Assembly: GCF_013407955.1 (NCBI RefSeq)
Contig: NZ_JACCBU010000001.1
Span: 5,146,001 to 5,210,000 of the forward strand
Direction: 5' to 3'
DNA length: 64,000 nucleotides
Origin: Microlunatus parietis
GTDB lineage: Bacteria; Actinomycetota; Actinomycetes; Propionibacteriales; Propionibacteriaceae
The notes under the pieces are model-generated. The model did no database searches. It was not told the origin of the DNA and saw only the letters and a program-made list of their open reading frames with translations. The position numbers and the translations under genes were made by a program. This document shows positions 34,567-43,079 of the stretch, one piece after another. Within the stretch, counting starts at the first letter, position 1. Each line of letters opens with the position of its first letter.

Positions 34567-35913
34567 ATGACGGAACTCCGCGACCGCATCGAAGCCGCCC
34601 GTGCCGCCTACGCCGTGCCCGGCTTGAGCTGGGCCATCCACGATGATCATGCCGTGGCCGACACCGGTGCGCTCGGCGTCCGGGAGGCGGGCGGAGACTC
34701 ACCGGTGACGGAGACGACCCGGTTCCAGGCCTGCTCGATCAGCAAGCCGGTCGCCGTGCTCGGGATGCTCCGGCTGGTCGACCGCGGACTGCTCGACCTC
34801 GATCAGGACGTCAACGAGCGGCTGACCTCCTGGCGGATTCCGCGGAACGGTACCTGGCAGCCGGTGATCACGTTGCGGCACCTCGCGAGCCACTCGGCCG
34901 GCCTGACCGCCTCGGGCTTTCCCGGCTATCGGCGAACGGACCCGCTGCCCGACCCGGTGCAGATCCTGAGCGGGGCCCATCCGGCGAACACCGAGGGCGT
35001 CCGCGTCGACACCATGCCCGGCGTCCGGATGCGCTACAGCGGCGGCGGCATGACGGTGATGCAACAGCTGCTCGAGGACGTCACCGGCACGCCGTTCGCC
35101 GACCTGATGCGGGAGCTGGTGCTGGACCCGATCGGCATGGCCGACAGCGATTTCGCCCAGCCGCCACCCGCGGCGGTCCATGATCGTCTGGCCAGCGGGC
35201 ACGACGCGTACGGACGTCCGGTCGAGGGCGGTTGGAACCTCTATCCCGAGCAGGCCGCTGCCGGGCTGTGGACCACGCCGGCCGACCTGTGCCGGTGGGC
35301 CCTGGCGGTCCGAGCCGCCTACCAGGGCGCCGTCGACGCCGTACTGTCCCGAGGGCTGGCCCGCGAGATGTTGGCGCCGCGGCTGCCGACCGGCAAGGCC
35401 CAGACCGGCGGCTTGGACGAGATCGGCCTCGGCGTCTTCCTGGCCGGCCGCGACGGGCAGGTGCGCTTCGGTCACAGCGGCAGCAATGTCGGGTTCCAGT
35501 GTCATGCGCTCAGCTATCACGAGCTCGGCTCCGGCGCCGTCGTGATGTCCAACAGCGACCGGGGCTACTTCGCCGTCCAGCGGGCGCTGGCGGCGATCGC
35601 CGAGCGCTGCGGTTGGCCCGACTATCCGGACGATCTCGAGGAGCCGAAGCAACCCGATCGGGACTCGGTCGCGGCGCTCGCCGGACACTACCGGCTGCAC
35701 GACGCGTCGGCACTGAGCCTGCGGCCGGTCGAGGACGAGTTGGCGGTCCGGTTCGACGGCCAGCCCGAGATGATCTTCGGTTTCGTCGGCCAGCAGGACG
35801 GGCAGCTGATCTTCGCCTCCCGGGTGATCGGTGTCCGGCTCGAACTTGAACTCGAGGGGACCAAGATCACGGTGCGTCAGGACGGCACGACGATCACGGG
35901 CACCCGACATTAG
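34567..35913 (+). CDS. Serine hydrolase, class C beta-lactamase-like (S12) family
   Basis: 448 residues, no signal peptide. The catalytic SxxK is CSISKPVAVLGML near residue 58, the Tyr motif is MRYSGGGMTVMQQLL, and the third motif FGHSGSNVGF gives the His-x-Gly variant common in esterase-type members. A C-terminal lipocalin-like extension (HYRLHDASALSLRPVED) is also typical. Members hydrolyse peptides or esters; cytoplasmic location makes true beta-lactamase activity unlikely. Confidence 0.87.
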   Translation: MTELRDRIEAARAAYAVPGLSWAIHDDHAVADTGALGVREAGGDSPVTETTRFQACSISKPVAVLGMLRLVDRGLLDLDQDVNERLTSWRIPRNGTWQPVITLRHLASHSAGLTASGFPGYRRTDPLPDPVQILSGAHPANTEGVRVDTMPGVRMRYSGGGMTVMQQLLEDVTGTPFADLMRELVLDPIGMADSDFAQPPPAAVHDRLASGHDAYGRPVEGGWNLYPEQAAAGLWTTPADLCRWALAVRAAYQGAVDAVLSRGLAREMLAPRLPTGKAQTGGLDEIGLGVFLAGRDGQVRFGHSGSNVGFQCHALSYHELGSGAVVMSNSDRGYFAVQRALAAIAERCGWPDYPDDLEEPKQPDRDSVAALAGHYRLHDASALSLRPVEDELAVRFDGQPEMIFGFVGQQDGQLIFASRVIGVRLELELEGTKITVRQDGTTITGTRH

Positions 35914-35925
35914 GGACGCGCGACA

Positions 35926-36345
35926 CTAGGTCCACAGGGCCATGCCGATGGAGCGCTCGCGGTCCTCGGTGAAGCCGTGCTTGGCGTACAGGCGGCGGCC
36001 GGGCGGGTCGGCCATCAGAGAGACAAAGGCCTTCGGCGGCGCTGCGGTACGGATCTCGTCGACCAGCCAGGTCAGCACCGTGTCGCCGATGCCCTGGCGC
36101 TGATGGCCGGGCAGGACGGCCATGTCGACGATGTGGAAATACCAGCCACCGTCGCCGATCACGCGTCCCATGCCGACCGTCTCGCCGCTGTCGTGGACCA
36201 CGTGGCAGGCGCGCCAACTGCCGGGCAGCGCCAACTCGGCCTGCTCCTCGGTACGCGGCGTCAGTCCGGACTCGCGCCGGAGCCGCAGGTAGTCGGGCAC
36301 CGGCGGTACGCCGATCCGGAGCCGGTAGGCCGCGGGCAGGCTCAC
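35926..36345 (-). CDS. GNAT acetyltransferase
   Basis: 139 residues from GTG 36345, which overlaps the stop of the upstream gene (GTGA). The acetyl-CoA-binding motif A is DMAVLPGHQRQGIGDTVLTWL and the C-terminal part GRRLYAKHGFTEDRERSIGMALW is complete. Acceptor unknown. Length and arrangement are those of a single-domain small-molecule N-acetyltransferase. Confidence 0.88.
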   Translation of the reverse strand: MSLPAAYRLRIGVPPVPDYLRLRRESGLTPRTEEQAELALPGSWRACHVVHDSGETVGMGRVIGDGGWYFHIVDMAVLPGHQRQGIGDTVLTWLVDEIRTAAPPKAFVSLMADPPGRRLYAKHGFTEDRERSIGMALWT

Positions 36346-36827
36346 TTCCGGACCGCCCGCTCGGGCTGCCCGGGCTGCCAGACCGTGATCAACAGTCCGT
36401 TGTCCATCTCGACCGAGGACGCGCCTTCGATGTCGGCCACGTAGAACGGATCGAACCGCTGACCGCGCAGGTCGAAGCCGCTCTCGGCGAACAGCCACTC
36501 GGCGAACCGCCGGTGCAGTTCCTCGTCCTGCAGGTCGTGCACCACGCCCCACAACTTGGCGTCGCCCTCGCCGACGTACGGATCGACCGTGGCCGTGTGC
36601 AAGGTGAACCGGGGATCGCGGCCGAGGTCGCCGAACTTCGTGGTCCCGGGCATGCCCACGATCACGAGTTGATCTTCGAAGATCCGCGGCTCCACCGGAC
36701 TGATCCGCGGATAGCCGTCGGAGCGCAGGGTGCCGAGCAGGCACAGATAGCCGGTCGCGGCGTGGCGGCGGGCGAACAGGCCGGACACCCTCGGCGACTC
36801 CTCGGCGAACTCCTTCCAGGTCGTCAT
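36342..36827 (-). CDS. Pyridoxamine 5'-phosphate oxidase-like flavin/F420-binding protein
   Basis: 161 residues of the split-barrel fold: TTWKEFAEESPRVSGLFARR, the strand pair GYLCLLGTLRSDGYPRISPV and GMPGTTKFGDLGRDPRFTLHT match the PNPOx-like superfamily. Such actinobacterial proteins bind FMN, F420 or heme and mostly lack pyridoxamine oxidase activity. It is cotranscribed with the GNAT gene downstream through a 4-bp overlap. Confidence 0.8.
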   Translation of the reverse strand: MTTWKEFAEESPRVSGLFARRHAATGYLCLLGTLRSDGYPRISPVEPRIFEDQLVIVGMPGTTKFGDLGRDPRFTLHTATVDPYVGEGDAKLWGVVHDLQDEELHRRFAEWLFAESGFDLRGQRFDPFYVADIEGASSVEMDNGLLITVWQPGQPERAVRK

Positions 36828-36912
36828 GGCGCCACGCTAGCCCGCCCGGCCCCGGCTTGTCTGGCGTCCCAAGGTCTTGCTCGCGACATCAGAATGATGT
36901 CATGATGGCGCC

Positions 36913-38805
36913 ATGATGGTGCGAACTCGGCTGGCCCGGCTGGCCTCGTCCGGCCGCGGCGTGCTCACCCTGATCCGACTGCTGCCCCGCCTGGACCGGC
37001 GACTGGCGGCGATCCTCGGCGTGTCCGTCCTCGTGACCGCTGCGTTGCCGGTCGCGGCGGCGGTGCTGACCGGGCTGCTGATCGGGTCGATCCCAGCGGC
37101 GGTGGCCGGCGGTTCGGGCTCCGCCGCGATGACCGAGACGCTGCGGCTGCTCGTCGTGGTCGGCGTGCTGGTGCTGGTCGACCGGATGGTGGCGCCCGTC
37201 GCGACCACCGCGGGCCGGGCGCTCGGCCGCGAGTTGGACAGCCACCTCGCCGAGCGGGTGATGGCGGCGGTCGGCCGGCCGGAGGGCATCGCCCACCTCG
37301 AGGACCCGGAGACGCTGGACGAGATCCGGATCGCCCGCGGCCTGGGCAGCGACCTGAACCGGGCCGGCCGCGCGGTCGAGGCACTGCCGCGGGCGCTGCC
37401 GTCCTGGCTCCGGGCGCTCGGCTCGGCCGGCGTCCTGTTCGCCCTGGAATGGTGGCTCGGTGTGATCTGGCTGATCGTCTGGCCGCTGACCCTGCTGCTG
37501 ATGCAGCGCGAGTACGTCAAGATCGGCGCGGTCATCTACGGCCAGAGCAGCGCGCTGCGGCGCTCCGAGTATCTGCGCGACCTCGCCCTCGAGGCGGGGC
37601 CGGCGAAGGAGCTGCGGATCCTCGGCCTGCGGGACTGGCTGATCGGCCGGTTCGAGGAGTCCTGGCTGGCCGCGATGCGCCCGGTCTGGCGGTCCCGGCG
37701 GCCGGATCCGCTGTCCGTCGGCGGCTCCGTCCTCGCGATCATCGTCGTCGACACGCTCTCGTACGGACTGCTGGTGGCGGCCGGCCTCGGCGTCGGGCCC
37801 GGGCCGGGCCAGCTCTCCCTGGCCGCGGTCGCGGTCTTCGTCCAGGCGCTGGCCGGCGTGAACTCGTTCATGGCCTTCGACGACGACAACGCGCACCTGG
37901 CCGCAGCGGCCCTGCTGGTCCCGAAGGTGCTGGCGATGTCGGACCGGCTCGATGCCGCCGACGCGCTGGCTGCGCCGGAGCGGGCACCGGCGCTGACCCG
38001 GCGTCGCGAGGTCGCGCCGGAGTTGCCCCGCGACGAGCTCCGCTTCGAGGGCGTGACCTTCCGCTACCCGAACGCGGAGAAGGCCGCGATCGACGGCCTG
38101 GACCTGGTGGTGCCGGCCGGCCGCTCGCTCGCCGTGGTCGGCCGCAACGGCGCCGGCAAGACGTCGCTGGTGAAGCTGCTCTGCGGGCTCTACCGGCCGA
38201 CCGCGGGCCGGATCACGGTGGACGGCACCGACCTGGCCGAGCTGGATCCGGACGGCTGGCGGTCCCGGCTCGCGGTGCTGTTCCAGGACTTCGCCCGCTA
38301 CCACCTGACCATCGCCGACAACATCGCCCTCGGCGCCCCGCAGCATTCGGGCGACCGGGACCGGCTGGAGCTGGCGGCCCAGCGGGCCGGCCTGGAGTCG
38401 GTGATCGAGGTGCTGCCGGACGGCTGGGAGACGGTGCTGTCCCGCGAATACACGGGCGGCGTCGACCTCTCCGGCGGCCAGTGGCAGCGGGTCGCGCTGG
38501 CCCGGGCCATGTTCGCCGTCGACGCCGGCGCCCGGGTGCTGGTGCTCGACGAACCCACCGCGGCGCTGGACGTCCGGGCCGAGGCCGCCCTCTACGACCG
38601 CTTCCTGGAGCTGACCGAGGGCCTCACCACCTGGCTCATCTCGCACCGGTTCTCCACCGTCCGGCGGGCCGACCGGATCGTCGTCCTCGACCCCGACCGG
38701 GGCGGGATCGCCGAGGACGGTGATCACGACCGGCTGCTCGCGGCGGGCGGTGCCTACGCCCGGATGTTCACCCTGCAGGCCGAACGCTTCGCCGGACGGA
38801 GTTGA
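36913..38805 (+). CDS. ABC exporter half-transporter 1 (fused membrane and ATPase domains)
   Basis: 630 residues: six membrane helices in the first ~330, then an ATPase domain with Walker A GRNGAGKTS near 410, signature LSGGQWQ near 518 and Walker B VLVLDEPTAALD. The signature with Trp (SGGQWQR) is usual in peptide/lantibiotic exporters. Several ATGs crowd the start; 36913 leads the family-like sequence. With the next gene it should form a heterodimer in the membrane. No peptide precursor was seen nearby. Confidence 0.88.
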   Translation: MMVRTRLARLASSGRGVLTLIRLLPRLDRRLAAILGVSVLVTAALPVAAAVLTGLLIGSIPAAVAGGSGSAAMTETLRLLVVVGVLVLVDRMVAPVATTAGRALGRELDSHLAERVMAAVGRPEGIAHLEDPETLDEIRIARGLGSDLNRAGRAVEALPRALPSWLRALGSAGVLFALEWWLGVIWLIVWPLTLLLMQREYVKIGAVIYGQSSALRRSEYLRDLALEAGPAKELRILGLRDWLIGRFEESWLAAMRPVWRSRRPDPLSVGGSVLAIIVVDTLSYGLLVAAGLGVGPGPGQLSLAAVAVFVQALAGVNSFMAFDDDNAHLAAAALLVPKVLAMSDRLDAADALAAPERAPALTRRREVAPELPRDELRFEGVTFRYPNAEKAAIDGLDLVVPAGRSLAVVGRNGAGKTSLVKLLCGLYRPTAGRITVDGTDLAELDPDGWRSRLAVLFQDFARYHLTIADNIALGAPQHSGDRDRLELAAQRAGLESVIEVLPDGWETVLSREYTGGVDLSGGQWQRVALARAMFAVDAGARVLVLDEPTAALDVRAEAALYDRFLELTEGLTTWLISHRFSTVRRADRIVVLDPDRGGIAEDGDHDRLLAAGGAYARMFTLQAERFAGRS

Positions 38806-38807
38806 TC

Positions 38808-40619
38808 ATGATCAAGGAATGGGGCAGCACGGCGCGCCGGTTGTGGCGGGCCTACCGGATCTCGCTGGGCTTCGGCTTCCGGGCCGCGCCCGGCGCCGCC
38901 GCCGGGCAGTTGATCACCGGCGTGCTGATGGCGGCATTCGGTCCGCTGCTGGCGTACGGCGGGAAGTTGATCATCGACGCCGTGGCGGCCGCGAATCTGT
39001 GGCTCGGCCTGATCACCGGGCTGGTGATCGCGGTGCTGATCGGGCTGTCGCTGCTCAACGTCTTCGTGTACGTCAGCTTCGTCTTCGTCGTGCTGGAACG
39101 CGCCCGGGAGCTGGCCGACCGGCGCCTGATGGAGCTGGCCGGCGGCACCGACGGGATCGCCCACTACGAGCGGTCCGACTACCTGGACCAGATGCAGCGG
39201 ATCCGGGAGGATCGGGACGGCCTCGGCACGATGGTCAACGCCACCACCGGCATCGTCCGGGCCCTGGTCGGCTTGGTCGCGTCGGCGATCATGCTCGCCG
39301 CGATCCACCCGGTGCTGCTCGGGTTGTTGATCATCGCCGTCGTCTCGGTGCTGGTCGGGCGGCGCAGCACCGATCTGGAGATCGCCGCCGACGAGGCGAC
39401 CAGCGAGCCGGAGCGCCGGCGCCGGCACCTGTTCGCGGTCGGTACCGAGGCCGACACCGGCAAGGAGCTGCGGATCTTCGGCTCGGTGGACGACCTGGTC
39501 CGGCGGCACCGGGCGGCCGCGGCGCAGGTGAACGGGGTCCGCAACGCCGCCGGCTGGCGGGCGACCCGGCTACGGCTGCTGGACGCGGCGATCTCGGCGG
39601 CCGGCTACATCGCCGCCGTGGCGGTCGTGATCATGCTCGCGCTGGCCGGCCGGGCCACGCCGGGCGACGTCGTGCTCGCGGTCGGCCTGGCCACCCAGCT
39701 CGGCGGCATGGTGATGGTCGGCGTCGCGTACGGGACGAGCTTCGTGCGCGGCCTCAAGACGGCGGATCGCCTGCTCTGGTTGGAGGATTACGCCGCGACG
39801 GCCCGGCACCGGCCGGCGGATCCGGCGCCGGTACCGGACCGGCTGGACGACGGGATCACCCTGACCGACGTCTCGTTCGGCTACCCAGGGGCGCCGGGCG
39901 GACGCGGCGTGCTGGACCGGGTCTCGCTGAAGCTGCCGGCCGGCGCCGTGGTCGCGCTGGTCGGCGAGAACGGTGCCGGCAAGACCACCCTGGTGAAGCT
40001 GCTGTCCGGCTTCTACCGGCCCGACGCGGGCTCGATCAAGATCGACGGCACCGACCTGGACCGGATCGATCCGGCCGACTGGCGGCGCCGGGTCAGCGCG
40101 ACGTTCCAGGACTTCGTGGCGTTCGAGTTCCTGGCCCGCGAGGCCGTCGGCATCGGCGACCTGGACCGGATCGACGACCGGGACGCCGTCGCGGAGGCCG
40201 TCGCCCGGGCCGACGCGGGGCCGGTCGTGGCCGATCTGCCGGACCGGCTGGACACCCAGCTCGGCACCGCCTGGGGCGGCATCGACCTGTCCGGCGGCCA
40301 ATGGCAGCGACTGGCTCTGGCTCGTGGCCTGATCCGGCCGGATCCGCTGTTGGTGATCTTGGACGAGCCGACCGCCGCGCTCGACCCGCAGACCGAGCAC
40401 GCGCTCTTCGAACGCTTCACCGCCGCGGCCGGCGACGCCCGCAGCCGGGGCGGGGTGACGCTGCTCGTCTCACACCGCTTCTCCACGGTACGGATGGCGG
40501 ACCTGATCATCGTTCTCGACCAGGGCCGGGTCCGCGAGGTCGGTGATCATGAAACGTTGATCAAGCGCGGCGACCTCTACGCCGAGCTCTACGAGCTGCA
40601 ATCGAGGGCGTACCGCTGA
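38808..40619 (+). CDS. ABC exporter half-transporter 2
   Basis: 603 residues from ATG 38808 (GGAG six bases upstream; TTG at 38802 is less likely). Same layout as its partner: membrane domain to about 330, Walker A GENGAGKTT, signature LSGGQWQ, Walker B LVILDEPTAALD and the switch His in LLVSHRFSTV. Start lies 2 bp after the first half-transporter, so the two are coexpressed. The ATPase sites both look intact, unlike many heterodimeric exporters with one dead site. Confidence 0.88.
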   Translation: MIKEWGSTARRLWRAYRISLGFGFRAAPGAAAGQLITGVLMAAFGPLLAYGGKLIIDAVAAANLWLGLITGLVIAVLIGLSLLNVFVYVSFVFVVLERARELADRRLMELAGGTDGIAHYERSDYLDQMQRIREDRDGLGTMVNATTGIVRALVGLVASAIMLAAIHPVLLGLLIIAVVSVLVGRRSTDLEIAADEATSEPERRRRHLFAVGTEADTGKELRIFGSVDDLVRRHRAAAAQVNGVRNAAGWRATRLRLLDAAISAAGYIAAVAVVIMLALAGRATPGDVVLAVGLATQLGGMVMVGVAYGTSFVRGLKTADRLLWLEDYAATARHRPADPAPVPDRLDDGITLTDVSFGYPGAPGGRGVLDRVSLKLPAGAVVALVGENGAGKTTLVKLLSGFYRPDAGSIKIDGTDLDRIDPADWRRRVSATFQDFVAFEFLAREAVGIGDLDRIDDRDAVAEAVARADAGPVVADLPDRLDTQLGTAWGGIDLSGGQWQRLALARGLIRPDPLLVILDEPTAALDPQTEHALFERFTAAAGDARSRGGVTLLVSHRFSTVRMADLIIVLDQGRVREVGDHETLIKRGDLYAELYELQSRAYR

Positions 40620-40622
40620 TCA

Positions 40623-41000
40623 TCAGCCCGGATCGGACACACAGAACTCGTTGCCCTCCGGGTCGAGCAGCGTGGTCCAGCCCTCCCGCACCTGGTGCAC
40701 GCTGGCGCCCAGCCCGAGCAGCCGGTCCACCTCCGCGGACCGGTCCGGCGCCTCGACCTCGAGGTGGAGCCGATTCTTGGTGATCTTGGGTTCCGGCACC
40801 TGCTGGAAGAAGAGCGTCGGCCCCGGCCCGCCCACCGCGACGGTCGGGTCGGTCTCCGGGGTCAGCCCGAGCCCGGCCAGCCGGGTGATCTCCGCCTCGT
40901 CGTACGGCAGCACGTCGTAGCCATCCAGCACCTGCGCCCAGAACTGGGCCAGCGAAGGAGCATGTCGGCAGTCGATGACGATCTCGCGGAGCGCGGCCAT
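40623..41000 (-). CDS. VOC-superfamily (glyoxalase-like) protein
   Basis: 125 residues in two beta-alpha-beta-beta-beta modules: VIDCRHAPSLAQFWAQVLDG and NRLHLEVEAPDRSAEVDRLLGLGA, ending with WTTLLDPEGNEFCVSD, the usual C-terminal metal-ligand strand. His and Glu positions fit a metal site. Reactions in this superfamily range from glyoxalase I to antibiotic-binding; no specific one is implied. It ends 4 bp from the convergent ABC exporter. Confidence 0.88.
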   Translation of the reverse strand: MAALREIVIDCRHAPSLAQFWAQVLDGYDVLPYDEAEITRLAGLGLTPETDPTVAVGGPGPTLFFQQVPEPKITKNRLHLEVEAPDRSAEVDRLLGLGASVHQVREGWTTLLDPEGNEFCVSDPG

Positions 41001-41070
41001 GCGGCGACGTTAGCCGCACGATCGGCGAGCGGCAACGGGCTTTTCCCCGGGATGCTGCACCCAGGTCGCT

Positions 41071-41564
41071 CTATTTCTGCCGATCTCGCTCGAACTGGCC
41101 CCGCTGGCCGTGCACCGCGTAGCCGTCCACCTCGATCCCGAGCAGGAGGCGGACGAAGGCCGCGTCGACGAAGTACTGCTGGGACCCGCACCAGACCTCG
41201 ACATTGGTCCGCCAGCACAGCGCCGGGACGGTGCAGCGCAGCCCCTGGCGTTCCATGATCAGGTCCGGCGGGATCCGGCCGCGGTGCAGCCTGATCCCGG
41301 GCGGCGGGACGCGATCGGACGAGACACGCATGGGCACGATCGGCACGGCGACGTCCGGCCAGAAGGTGATCCTGGCCGCGCTGCGCCGAGCAGCACGCCG
41401 TCGCCGGACCAGAGCGCGGCTCCGTGGATCCGTGCCTCGGTCGAGGTCGCGAGGGCGGGGTCACAGTAGATGCCGGGATAGAGCCGGACGACGGCGCCGC
41501 GCTCGGCCAGGCGCAGCAGCTTGCGTTTGAGGTGCGGGCCTCGGGGCACGAACAAACCGGTCAT
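41071..41564 (-). pseudogene. Decayed AbiEi/DUF559-type gene
   Basis: From ATG 41564 the frame gives KRKLLRLAERGAVVRLYPGI, a winged-helix start like AbiEi-family antitoxin domains, to GVLLGAA. Homology then jumps to another frame near 41380-41395 (ARITFWPDVAVPIVPMRV), continuing through GIEVDGYAVHGQRGQFERDR to a stop at 41071-41073. That last part resembles the start of the Vsr-like DUF559 endonuclease core, of which the C-terminal strand and helix are missing. At least one indel and one premature stop are needed, so it is read as a pseudogene. Confidence 0.75.
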
Positions 41565-41650
41565 ATTCAGGGTGATGCGCAGCCGACGCCGGTTTCAGCC
41601 GGACACGAGAAAGTCTGTGGATGGGGGATTTGGTGGGTGGTCGTCTGTGG

Positions 41651-41728
41651 ATGACCGGAATCCAGCGCACTCGGCGCGTCGGGCCGGGAAACGCCGCTTT
41701 CGGCCCGAGTGCGCTGGATTTCGGTCAT
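41651..41728. repeat. Long inverted repeat, 24-bp arms
   Basis: Arms 41651-41674 and 41705-41728 match at 23 of 24 positions, around a 30-bp centre that has a competing dyad (TCGGGCCG/CGGCCCGA). The right arm ends 14 bp before the M20 start codon. Nearby, GTCTGTGGATG is directly repeated at 41613 and 41643. It could be a terminator/attenuator or a dispersed element. Confidence 0.85.
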
Positions 41729-41742
41729 GCCAGACTGGGGCC

Positions 41743-42921
41743 GTGGAACAAACCATCGCTGCGGCCGTGGCTGAACTGCGGGATCGGCTGATCGCGATCC
41801 GGCGCGACCTGCACGCGCACCCCGAGATCGGCCGTGCCGAGCACCGGACGACGGACCGGATCGGCTCGCTGCTGGCCGAGGCGGGGCTCGACTTCCGGGT
41901 GCTCGCGGTGGGCACCGGCGGGATCTGCGACCTCGAACCGATCGACGATGCCCCGGTGATCGGGCTCCGGGCCGACATCGACGCGCTGCCGATCTCGGAC
42001 GGCAAGCGGACGCCCTACGCGTCGACGGTTCCGGGTGCCTGCCACGCCTGCGGCCACGATGTGCACACCACGGTGCTGCTCGGGACCGCGCTGGTGCTGG
42101 CCCGGCTGCGTCGCGACGGCCTGCTCCCGGGCGGAGTCCGGCTGATCTTCCAGCCCGCCGAGGAGACCACGCCCGGCGGCGCCCTCGACGCGATCGCCTA
42201 CGGCGCCTGCAAGGACCTGAGTGAGGTGTACGCGCTGCACTGCGACCCGCGCACCGACGTCGGCCAGGTCGGGCTGTCGCCGGGGCCGATCACGTCGGCC
42301 GTGGACAAGGTCCATGTCACGCTCACCGGCTCCGGCGGCCACACCTCGCGGCCGCACCTGACCGCGGACCTGGTCGGCGCCATCGGCGCGCTGGCCACCC
42401 AGGCACCGCTGCTGCTGTCCCGCCGGATCGATCCGCGCGGCGGCGTGTCGCTGGTCTGGGGCCGGATCCACGCCGGCAGCGCCGCGAACGCGATCCCGCA
42501 GTCGGGTCAGATCGAGGGCACGCTGCGGGCGCTGCAGTTGGCCGCCTGGCAGGAGGCGGAGGGCCTGCTGCCGGCGCTGCTGGCCCAGATCGTCGAACCG
42601 TACGGCGTCTCCAGCGAGATCGTGATCAGCCAGGGCGTCCCGCCGACGGTCAACCACACCGAGCAGGTGAGCCGGATGGCCGCGGTGGCCCGGATCATGC
42701 TCGGCCCGGACAGCGTGCAGCCGACCGAGCAGTCGTTGGGCGGCGAGGACTTCGCCTGGATGCTCCGCGAGGTGCCCGGTGCGCTGGCCCGGCTCGGGGT
42801 CCGGCCGGTCGGCGTCGGCCGGGTGCCGGACATCCACACCCCGCTGTTCGATGTGGACGAGGCCTGCATCGGCGCCGGCGTCAAGTTGTTGACCGGCCTG
42901 GCGGCCGGGGTCGCTCGGTGA
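41743..42921 (+). CDS. M20 amidohydrolase (N-acyl-amino acid/IAA-amino acid hydrolase type)
   Basis: 392 residues from GTG 41743; the frame is open further upstream but the repeat there argues against coding. Motifs of the family: IRRDLHAHPEIGRAEHRTTD, the metal ligands in ACHACGHDVHTT, catalytic Glu in FQPAEETTPGG, HCDPR, and the C-terminal LGGEDFAWML. It cleaves N-acyl or hippurate-like amides with a dinuclear metal site in the cytosol. Exact substrate unknown. Confidence 0.92.
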   Translation: MEQTIAAAVAELRDRLIAIRRDLHAHPEIGRAEHRTTDRIGSLLAEAGLDFRVLAVGTGGICDLEPIDDAPVIGLRADIDALPISDGKRTPYASTVPGACHACGHDVHTTVLLGTALVLARLRRDGLLPGGVRLIFQPAEETTPGGALDAIAYGACKDLSEVYALHCDPRTDVGQVGLSPGPITSAVDKVHVTLTGSGGHTSRPHLTADLVGAIGALATQAPLLLSRRIDPRGGVSLVWGRIHAGSAANAIPQSGQIEGTLRALQLAAWQEAEGLLPALLAQIVEPYGVSSEIVISQGVPPTVNHTEQVSRMAAVARIMLGPDSVQPTEQSLGGEDFAWMLREVPGALARLGVRPVGVGRVPDIHTPLFDVDEACIGAGVKLLTGLAAGVAR

Positions 42922-43079
42922 TCATCCGCCGCATGGTTACAACTGGGTATCCACCCCGTGCGGGTTTCTCGGCCCCAGCGATCAGCCATTACAGTGCGGA
43001 ATGACCCGATAGCCAGGGCAAGGATGAGGCGTTGATCCCGGGCTCGGGAGGACGTTTCAGCGCGCCGAGGAGGCAGTAC

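Noticed and set aside
41461..41670. 69-residue minus-strand ORF upstream of the AbiEi remnant
   Set aside because: Overlaps the remnant in another frame and consists of low-complexity Arg/Pro-rich sequence.
42922..43079. Promoter of the BmpA operon (TTACAGT near 42991 as -10)
   Set aside because: The hexamer is suggestive but no matching -35 is found at proper spacing, so it is not listed as a feature.
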